A stretch of DNA of 12,165 nucleotides. It comes from CAYJIL01 sp964370235 (GTDB lineage: Bacteria; Bacteroidota; Bacteroidia; Bacteroidales; Rikenellaceae). Position 1 is the first letter of the stretch. Each line of letters starts with the position of its first letter. The stretch is taken from contig CAYJIL010000072.1 in the NCBI GenBank assembly GCA_964370235.1, forward strand, positions 1-12,165, read 5' to 3'. A program made the translations under genes and the position numbers. The notes beneath the pieces are model-generated. The model was not told the DNA's origin. It did not search any database and saw nothing but the letters and a program-made list of their open reading frames with translations. Positions 7,054 to 12,165 of the stretch are shown here, in pieces.

Positions 7054-7100
7054 GTTTCTAGCAAAAGAATATCTATTTTTATATCATTAAATGATTAAAT

Positions 7101-7856
7101 ATGTCACATGCAGTAATAGTGGGTGCCGACTCTCAGATAGGTTCGTGGCTAGCGTATGAGCTAGCACAAAGGGGCTATAGTCTCACTCTCATAGGTTATG
7201 ATATCGAACTACTAACACTCCTCAACGAGCAGCTATCTAGCCACCTCGAAACAGAGTGCACTATACACCGCATCGATCTTAGCCGTGATAGTAGCTCGCT
7301 GCAAGTAAACACCATCATTGTAAGCATGCAACCCCACGCCACGCTAATAGTGACGCTGCCCTTGCTTGTGGGTAGTGTTATGCTTGCCGATAAAAGCACT
7401 AGTACAGTAACTTTGCAGATGCTCTATGATAAGAACATTGCGAACCTACTACACTATTTGGGCGATGGCCTAAAGGATAAAATAGCTACAATAATTAATG
7501 TAACGACAATGAGTTCGCTAAAAGGCTATATTCTTGGTGTAAAAGGGAGCGATTCAGAGATTGCGCACGTGTCTAGTAGCCTGCACGACTACCACAAGGA
7601 GTTTAGCCTCAAAATCGCCCATGCAGGGCTAGGCGCTGTGGCTAGTTGGGTTTACATGCTACCGGCCAACAGGCGTGAAATGTATATTGCGGCACAGCTG
7701 GCACCCTCTCCCTCCAAAATAGCACAAATAATTGCTCGTAGTGCAGACAGCCACCACAAAGAGATACGGTTGTCGTTTGTTAGCGATGTGTTGTCTGCTG
7801 TGCTTGTCGAACCAGTGCGTCAAGCCATAAGATTATATAGGCGACTATTGGGGTAG
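7101..7856 (+). CDS. Degenerate short-chain dehydrogenase/reductase (SDR)-fold protein
   Basis: The 251-residue protein begins with a Rossmann beta-alpha-beta unit containing GADSQIGSWLAYELAQRG (8-25), which fits the classical SDR TGxxxGxG nucleotide motif in loosened form. IDLS (59-61) sits where SDRs contact the adenine ring. Strand five ends in INVTTMSS (132-139), placing a Ser at the catalytic Ser position. The expected YxxxK about 12 residues later is missing: that region reads GSDSEIAHVSSSL, with no Tyr or Lys in place. The NNAG structural motif is also replaced (LPLLVG). It is therefore either a non-catalytic SDR relative or one with altered chemistry. The length is normal for the family and the frame is intact, so it is not an obvious pseudogene. 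It has no membrane segment or signal and is the only gene of its transcript, converging on two tRNA genes. Confidence 0.8.
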   Translation: MSHAVIVGADSQIGSWLAYELAQRGYSLTLIGYDIELLTLLNEQLSSHLETECTIHRIDLSRDSSSLQVNTIIVSMQPHATLIVTLPLLVGSVMLADKSTSTVTLQMLYDKNIANLLHYLGDGLKDKIATIINVTTMSSLKGYILGVKGSDSEIAHVSSSLHDYHKEFSLKIAHAGLGAVASWVYMLPANRREMYIAAQLAPSPSKIAQIIARSADSHHKEIRLSFVSDVLSAVLVEPVRQAIRLYRRLLG

Positions 7857-7863
7857 ATAATGC

Positions 7864-7903
7864 AAAAAAGAGGTTGTCTCGAATTATTCAAGACAACCTC
7901 TTT
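7864..7903 (-). terminator. Terminator of the tRNA-Arg transcript, shared with the SDR gene
   Basis: Arms 7867-7879 and 7891-7903 are a perfect 13 bp inverted repeat with an 11-nt loop. On the minus strand the hairpin runs into six Ts (7864-7869), a classic intrinsic terminator just after the second tRNA-Arg. On the plus strand only TTT follows, so it may also stop the SDR transcript, less efficiently. Confidence 0.85.
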
Positions 7904-7904
7904 G

Positions 7905-7978
7905 TGACACTGACAGGACTCAAACCTGTAACCTTCTGATCCGTAGTCAGATGCTCTATTCAATTAAGCTACAGTGCC
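7905..7978 (-). tRNA. tRNA-Arg (ACG), distal copy
   Basis: The minus-strand sequence folds as a 74-nt tRNA. The acceptor stem is GGCACTG/CAGTGTC (one G-U) with discriminator A. The anticodon stem is TCTGA/TCAGA with loop CTACGGA, giving anticodon ACG, which is read as ICG after A34 deamination and decodes CGN arginine codons. The T-loop is TTTGAGT and no CCA is encoded. It is identical to the copy 131 bp upstream and ends one base from the terminator hairpin. Confidence 0.96.
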
Positions 7979-8035
7979 GTTAAAAATTTCATGTTCACTA
8001 AACATCGATACCATCACTGGTACTGTTTAAACTTG

Positions 8036-8109
8036 TGACACTGACAGGACTCAAACCTGTAACCTTCTGATCCGTAGTCAGATGCTCTATTCAATTAAGC
8101 TACAGTGCC
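8036..8109 (-). tRNA. tRNA-Arg (ACG), promoter-proximal copy
   Basis: This is an identical 74-nt duplicate of the 7905-7978 tRNA, transcribed first. The identity extends a few bases beyond the gene on both sides (about 80 bp in all). The 57 bp spacer between the copies is unrelated to either tRNA and contains a small inverted repeat (TACC/GGTA, 8019-8032 region) that may form a processing hairpin. The promoter lies about 20 bp upstream. Confidence 0.96.
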
Positions 8110-8129
8110 GTTTTGTTTTTTAACGAGTG

Positions 8130-8161
8130 CAAAGATATGGATAATGGTAATACCATCCAAA
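8130..8161 (-). promoter_or_regulatory. Promoter of the tRNA-Arg pair
   Basis: Minus strand: TTTG (8158-8161), a 20 bp spacer, then TATCTTTG (8130-8137). This is an exact match to the Bacteroidetes TTTG-N19/22-TAnnTTTG promoter, about 20 bp before the first tRNA. Confidence 0.85.
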
Positions 8162-8331
8162 TTTTTTGGTGCTTTTTTTGTAATTAATTTTTGCCTTTTG
8201 TGTTAGTTGATTGATTACTAAACCATTAAAATATCGCTAAATTTTGCCCCTCAAGAGCGCTAGCCATGCAATATCGTGTTTTTTGCTATGTGGCATCACA
8301 ACAACGATAGCTTTTGATACTAGAGCAGATG

Positions 8332-9821
8332 TTAGCATAACTTGCGGCGATAAAACACTACAAAGATAGCAGTAGCCGTTATTGCCGAAATAGCGTCTGA
8401 GATGGGCTCTGCCAATAACACCCCTAGAGTCTTGTCATTAGTAAAATTAGGGATAATATAACATAGCGGAACAAGCAGTACAATCTTGCGGAAAAATGCA
8501 ATAAATAGCGATTTTTTGGCCTGCCCCAAAGCCAAAAAGCTCTGCTGAGCAACCATCTGTGCACCAAAAATTGACATACCNNNNNNNNNNNNNNNNNNNN
8601 NNNNNNNNNNNNNNNNNNNNNNNNNNNNNNNNNNNNNNNNNNNNNNNNNNNNNNNNNNNNNNNNNNNNNNNNNNNNNNNNCCAAAGCCAAAAAGCTCTGC
8701 TGAGCAACCATCTGTGCACCAAAAATTGACATACCGGCAAAATAGATGGGTATATACTGAGCGGTAGTATCTATCAAATGCTGGTGGTCGCTAAATACCG
8801 ATGCAAACAGCGCAGGGCTTAGCACAAGGATGGTAATAAACAAAAGGTTATACCCCATACCTGCCTTAAATGCTAGCTTTATTGCAGCACGCACCCTATC
8901 TAGCTGCTCTGCACCATAGTTGTAGCTAACAATTGGCTGTAAGCCCTGCCCCAAACCTTGCAATGGTAGCATTACTAGCTGCATTATGCTTGTCATAATG
9001 GTCATGGCACCCACCGATATATCGCCGCCAAAACGTGCCAGTTGTGCATTTAGCGAAAACAGCACAAGGCTTTCGGTACTCTGCATAATAAACGGAGCAA
9101 CACCCAGCGCTAGCGTTCGCCCAAGTGTTTGGGCACGCAGTTTAAGGTACTTTTTGCGAAAGCGCAGCTTGCTAGGCCCTTTGACAAAGAAGCTTATAAC
9201 CCAAAATGCCGAACAACTTTGTGCAATAATTGTGGCAAGAGCAGCGCCCTTTACCCCCATGTTAAGGGTGAATATAAATATTGGGTCGAGAATAATATTA
9301 ATTACTGCTCCTATCAGAATAGTAATCATGCCATCACGTGCAAAGCCTTGGGTATTAATAAATGGGTTCATGCCCACACTTATCATTACCGCCGTGCTAC
9401 CAATGACATAAATCGAAAGATAGTCGGCACCATAGCCTATGGTTTGGCTACTTGCCCCCAAAAACCACAGCAAATCGCTACCAAACAGCCAAAACACAAT
9501 CGTTAGCACTACTCCACTCACCAGCAGCATAACAAAGCTACTAGTGAGCACTCGCTCGGCTTGGGGCATTTGCCCTGCACCCATGCGAATGGCACACAGT
9601 GGCGCACCACCCATTCCCCACAGTGCACTACAAGAGGTAATGAATATAATTATAGGCAGCGTTGTCCCTAGGCCTGCCATTGCAACCTCGCCACCGTCCA
9701 TACGGCCAATAAAAATACGATCTACAATGTTGTAGAGTATGTTAACCATCTGTGCTACGATGGCAGGTGTCGATAGCTTTAAAAGCAGCTTTGGGACACT
9801 ATCTGTGCCAAGATTATTCAT
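8332..9821 (-). CDS. MATE-family multidrug/Na+ antiporter (interrupted by an assembly gap)
   Basis: The N-terminal part carries the MATE pattern: LSTPAIVAQMVNILYNIVDRIF..., GLGTTLPIIIF and GMGGAPLCAIRMGAG, followed by repeated hydrophobic helices in two homologous halves. It would sit in the inner membrane with 12 helices and export cationic drugs or metabolites in exchange for Na+ or H+. The gene is split by 100 Ns at 8581-8680. The 55 bp before and after the Ns are identical, so one copy plus the Ns (155 nt) should be removed. The frame then continues from SFLAL (before the gap) into GQAKKSLFIAFFRK... and ends at TAA 8332-8334. This gives 1335 nt, or 444 residues, a normal MATE length. Read as printed, the frame shifts by 2 after the gap and gives a false C-terminus. 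The substrate is unknown. Confidence 0.9.
8526..8580. repeat. 55-bp contig-end overlap, left copy
   Basis: This is identical to 8681-8735 on the other side of the N run. The length and placement at both contig edges point to a de Bruijn k-mer overlap that the scaffolder did not merge, not a biological repeat. Confidence 0.9.
8581..8680. other. 100-N scaffold gap
   Basis: Exactly 100 unknown bases, the conventional placeholder for a gap of unknown size. The flanking duplicate shows that probably no sequence is missing. Confidence 0.95.
8681..8735. repeat. 55-bp contig-end overlap, right copy
   Basis: This is identical to 8526-8580. It encodes residues of the MATE protein (MSIFGAQMVAQQSFLAL region) that are therefore counted twice in the printed sequence. 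Confidence 0.9.
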
Positions 9822-9844
9822 CTAGTTACTTTGTTTGTTGGCTG

Positions 9845-9852
9845 CAAAGGTA
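9845..9852 (-). promoter_or_regulatory. -7 box of the MATE gene
   Basis: Minus strand TACCTTTG matches TAnnTTTG, 23 bp before the MATE start. The nearest upstream TTTG is 24 bp away, a little long for a -33 element. Confidence 0.5.
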
Positions 9853-9882
9853 ACAAAGTTTTTTACATGTGATAAGCAAAAT

Positions 9883-9910
9883 AAAAAGGCGGCTTTATTT
9901 GCTTGCCGCC
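9883..9910 (-). terminator. Intrinsic terminator of the flavin-reductase gene
   Basis: On the minus strand GGCGGC (9905-9910) pairs with GCCGCC (9888-9893) around an 11-nt loop, followed by TTTTTATTTT. It lies about 30 bp after the stop codon at 9940 and ahead of the MATE promoter. The loop can also pair with the T-tract region (see findings). Confidence 0.85.
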
Positions 9911-9939
9911 CATTGTTTGATACAGATAGTATTGTGCTA

Positions 9940-10473
9940 CTATTGAGCTATATATGCTCCAACTATTTCGCCATAATAAGCAATGTGTGCATCTTTGTTT
10001 GAGCCCGAAAAATCGCTAGGTTTATCCTGTGGATAGAATCTATCTTGTATCTCGCTAGGCAAAAGTAGTGGCTCTTGCAATTGGCTATATAGTATCTTGC
10101 ACTCGAGCGTAAGTGGTAGCTCCTTAATTCCGGGAGTCGATATGTTCATAGGCGGCGTGGTGGTTAAACCTAGAGTCTCAAATTTGTTACCCTTGCTACC
10201 CGATGTAGTTCCACAGTGGCTAAGAATGCGCTTGTCGTGCTCGCCCATTGGTATGTTTATGGTAAATTCGCCGCTATCATCTAGCATTTGGCGAGTGTGC
10301 CTATGTGTGCGAACAAAGGCAATAAATAGCGGTCTATTCCACTGTATGCCCATAGTACCCCACGATATGGTCATGGCATTTAGCTCGCTGCCTCTTTTTG
10401 TTGTCAAAAGTACTCCTGTTTTAATGGCCTCCATAATTTGGCGGCTATACTCCATTGGGTTAATCTTAATCAT
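9940..10473 (-). CDS. Flavin reductase-like domain (FMN-binding split barrel) protein
   Basis: The 177-residue protein is a single flavin-reductase-like domain. It carries the characteristic order TTKRGSELNAMTISWGTMGIQWNRPLFIAFVRTHRHTRQML, then a strand FTINIP and GTTSGSKGNKFE (about 88-99). In this family the Thr/Ser-Trp-Gly stretch and the R.HR.T region bind FMN. Members reduce flavin with NAD(P)H for a partner or act as small FMN proteins. The exact substrate is not visible here. It is cytosolic, with no signal or membrane segment. The TTG-free N-terminus (MIKINPMEYSRQ) starts at the only strong ATG; M7 is an alternative. It is divergent from a nitroreductase across 115 bp, so two flavoenzymes share one control region. 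Confidence 0.88.
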   Translation of the reverse strand: MIKINPMEYSRQIMEAIKTGVLLTTKRGSELNAMTISWGTMGIQWNRPLFIAFVRTHRHTRQMLDDSGEFTINIPMGEHDKRILSHCGTTSGSKGNKFETLGLTTTPPMNISTPGIKELPLTLECKILYSQLQEPLLLPSEIQDRFYPQDKPSDFSGSNKDAHIAYYGEIVGAYIAQ

Positions 10474-10500
10474 AATGTTTTATCAGTTTAGCGAAAAGTG

Positions 10501-10534
10501 TTTGGCTAAGTTACCAAATTATTTATTAATTTTG
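10501..10534 (+). promoter_or_regulatory. Promoter of the nitroreductase gene, within an inverted repeat
   Basis: TTTG (10501-10504), 22 bp, then TAATTTTG (10527-10534) fits the Bacteroidetes promoter, leaving a leader of about 45 nt. The -7 box forms the right arm of an imperfect inverted repeat (CCAAATTA/TAATTTTGG, 10514-10535). Confidence 0.6.
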
Positions 10535-10588
10535 GCAATGATATCAATTAAATTAACATCACAATATAACCAAACCGATTAACCAAAT

Positions 10589-11110
10589 ATGAATGAGGTA
10601 TTAAAAACAATAAAAGAGAGACGCTCGTGTCGTAATTACACTACCGAGCAAATAAGCGATGCACAATTGAACACCATTCTCGAGGCAGGTAGCTATGCAC
10701 CAAGCGGAATGAACAAGCAATCACCCATCTTTATAGCCATACAAGACAAAGAGGTAATTGCTCAGCTCTCAAAAATCAATTCACAACTGTGGGGAAAAGG
10801 GCCCGACGGTTTCTTTGGTGCTCCCACCATTATTGCCGTGTTGGCAAATCCTCAGCTCTGCCACACCTATCAGCTAGATGCAATGGCTGCCGTAGAGAAT
10901 ATGCTTCTCGCTGCCCAGTCACTAGGCTTGGGAGCTGCCTGCATATCTAGAGCAAAGGATGGCTTCGCTAGTGAGTACGGCAAGGCATTAATGGCAAAAT
11001 TGGGTATAGATCCTGCATATGAGGGTGTAGAGCACGTTATTGTAGGCTATCGTAATGGCGACACACCACAAGCTCCACCACGTAGAGAGGGGCGCATTTT
11101 TAGAATATAA
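10589..11110 (+). CDS. Nitroreductase-family FMN oxidoreductase
   Basis: This 173-residue protein has the nitroreductase fold. RRSCRNY (11-17) and YAPSGMNKQ (36-44) are the FMN-phosphate and ring contacts at the N-terminus. LDAMAAVENMLLAAQSLGLGA (96-116) is the conserved dimer-interface helix, and VGYRNGD with PPRRE (152-167) closes the FMN site. The enzyme is a cytosolic homodimer that uses NAD(P)H to reduce nitro groups, quinones or flavins; members cannot be told apart by sequence alone. It is slightly short for the family but complete. The start ATG at 10589 follows an AT-rich leader with no Shine-Dalgarno, as usual in this phylum. The metallophosphoesterase gene begins 11 bp after the stop, so both are probably on one transcript. 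Confidence 0.93.
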   Translation: MNEVLKTIKERRSCRNYTTEQISDAQLNTILEAGSYAPSGMNKQSPIFIAIQDKEVIAQLSKINSQLWGKGPDGFFGAPTIIAVLANPQLCHTYQLDAMAAVENMLLAAQSLGLGAACISRAKDGFASEYGKALMAKLGIDPAYEGVEHVIVGYRNGDTPQAPPRREGRIFRI

Positions 11111-11121
11111 ACTCTTTGGCC

Positions 11122-11745
11122 ATGAAGCTAATTGCCATTTCAGATCTTCACGGACATCTTCCCACAATCGAGCATGCCGATATACTCTTTATTGTGGGAG
11201 ATATTATCCCACGCCCCTACAAGCACAACATCGCAAAACAGTGGGAGTGGTACAATAGCCATTTTCTGCCTTGGCTCGAGTCACTGCCCCACCCTCGCAT
11301 AATTTGGGTGGCAGGCAATCACGATAAGTTTGTAAAGCACCACGGTATTATATCCACAAACCGTGTTATATACCTAGAAAATAGTGGTATCGAGATTGAT
11401 GGACTAAAGGTGTGGGGCACGCCAAATATCTCACGACGTGTAGATGAGAGCAATAAGCTTCATCGTTTGTTTGGCAAAATTCCCACCAGGCTAGATGTTC
11501 TCTTGTCGCACAGCCCACCATATGGCGTCTGTGGTACGGGCGAAATGGCAGGTACGGGCATCGACATTGGCAGCAGCGAGCTCACAAAGGCTATAAAAGA
11601 TAGCCAAATCCGCTATATCTTCTGTGGTCACAGCCACAGCGGCAATCGTAGTCTATCATTGTGGCGAGGCAAACGCATTGCCAACGTAGCGCACTGCAAC
11701 AGTCAACGCGAGCCTACGGGGCACTATTTGGTTGTAGAGATATAG
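11122..11745 (+). CDS. Calcineurin-like metallophosphoesterase
   Basis: I choose the ATG at 11122 (207 residues, MKLIAISDLHGH); a TTG two codons upstream (11116) is also open. All metal-binding motifs of the calcineurin-like phosphoesterases are present in order: SDLHGH (D8, H10), VGD (D27), AGNHDKF (N66, H67), LSHSPP (H130) and CGHSHSG (H170, H172). The GNHD-to-H spacing and the short length fit the small bacterial MPPED-like/UPF0046-type phosphodiesterases. These hydrolyse phosphodiesters (cyclic nucleotides in some relatives) using two metal ions; the natural substrate here is unknown. There is no signal peptide, so it is cytosolic. It lies 11 bp after the nitroreductase gene and probably shares its promoter. 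No terminator is obvious after its stop. Confidence 0.92.
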   Translation: MKLIAISDLHGHLPTIEHADILFIVGDIIPRPYKHNIAKQWEWYNSHFLPWLESLPHPRIIWVAGNHDKFVKHHGIISTNRVIYLENSGIEIDGLKVWGTPNISRRVDESNKLHRLFGKIPTRLDVLLSHSPPYGVCGTGEMAGTGIDIGSSELTKAIKDSQIRYIFCGHSHSGNRSLSLWRGKRIANVAHCNSQREPTGHYLVVEI

Positions 11746-12034
11746 TTGAGGGCATTTAACTTTGTTGCATTCTATTTTTTACTGTTTGCAGAGCTGTTTT
11801 TATGGTTATTTTCAAAGTATGTTTTCACTGCTTGATTAAGAAAAACATGATATTATTGCTTATTGGTTCTTTTATGTTCGAATAATGCCAATAAAAATCA
11901 CCAACCACTCAATAGAACTTACTCTCACGTTAGTAGTATGTTAGGGGTATGTTGATACAAAACGGTTAAATTATTTTCAAAAAAACTTCACAAAATATTT
12001 GGAGGCTATTTTTTTTTGCCATACTTTTGTGCCC
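11746..12034. other. AT-rich intergenic region before tRNA-Ser
   Basis: These 289 bp hold no convincing gene. One weak inverted repeat (TTATTGG/CCAATAA around 11858-11895) has a 21-nt loop and no T-tract, so it is not called a terminator. The right end contains the tRNA-Ser promoter. Confidence 0.6.
11998..12029 (+). promoter_or_regulatory. Promoter of tRNA-Ser
   Basis: TTTG (11998-12001), a 20 bp spacer containing a run of nine Ts, then TACTTTTG (12022-12029), is an exact Bacteroidetes promoter. The -7 box ends 5 bp before the mature tRNA 5' end. Confidence 0.85.
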
Positions 12035-12122
<88 letters not shown>

Positions 12123-12165
12123 AAGCCTAACGACAAGTTAGTGCCAAATGCGGACAAAGAGCGTT

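Noticed and set aside
8526..8735. 55-bp direct repeat as a possible mobile-element target duplication or CRISPR-like repeat
   Set aside because: Both copies abut a 100-N scaffold gap and encode the same MATE residues, so an assembly overlap explains them.
8447..8740. Reading frames running through the N gap in alternative frames
   Set aside because: They exist only because 155 extra bases (gap plus duplicate) shift the frame of the MATE gene.
8986..9735. Plus-strand frames opposite the MATE gene
   Set aside because: They are shadows of a hydrophobic membrane-protein gene, with no own promoter or recognisable domain.
12123..12165. Small inverted repeat CTAAC/GTTAG after tRNA-Ser
   Set aside because: It is only 5 bp with no T-tract before the window ends, too weak to call a terminator.

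Overview
The window looks like a chromosomal segment of a Bacteroidales bacterium at roughly 40% G+C, probably a gut-type organism from a draft or metagenome assembly. Four things point there: a NigD-like lipoprotein with an acidic export tag, a LytTR-type two-component pair, Bacteroidetes promoters (TTTG about 20 bp ahead of TAnnTTTG), and genes without Shine-Dalgarno sites. I see no insertion sequence, phage gene, CRISPR array or Sus-type (SusC/SusD) pair.

Layout. 7-1236 (-) encodes a BaiN/HI0933-type flavoprotein. Divergent to it, 1456-2892 (+) encodes a secreted GH47 alpha-mannosidase, a family best known from the eukaryotic secretory pathway. A long hairpin at 2925-2960 separates it from a minus-strand block running from 6876 down to 2981. 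In transcription order that block holds a NigD-like lipoprotein, a small secreted basic/proline-valine protein, two paralogous Spy-like helical secreted proteins, a hairpin with a T-tract (4845-4889), a LytS-type histidine kinase and its LytTR response regulator. The first four genes form a tight envelope-protein operon. The kinase and regulator overlap by 4 nt and have no clear promoter of their own, so the hairpin may act as an attenuator between cargo and regulators.

7101-7856 (+) encodes an SDR-fold protein that lacks the catalytic Tyr/Lys. It converges on two identical tRNA-Arg(ACG) genes on the minus strand, which have a strong promoter (8130-8161) and a terminator (7864-7903). Next come a MATE-family transporter (8332-9821, -), a flavin-reductase-domain protein (9940-10473, -) and, divergent from it, a nitroreductase (10589-11110, +) followed after 11 nt by a metallophosphoesterase (11122-11745, +). 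The window ends with a tRNA-Ser(TGA) at 12035-12122 whose promoter sits almost on the mature 5' end.

The MATE gene contains 100 Ns. The same 55 bp lie on both sides of them, so this is an unmerged contig overlap and not missing sequence. Removing 155 nt restores one 444-residue reading frame.

The parts most worth following up are the envelope-protein/two-component block, the divergent bacterial GH47, and the degenerate SDR. The rest is ordinary housekeeping and accessory metabolism.
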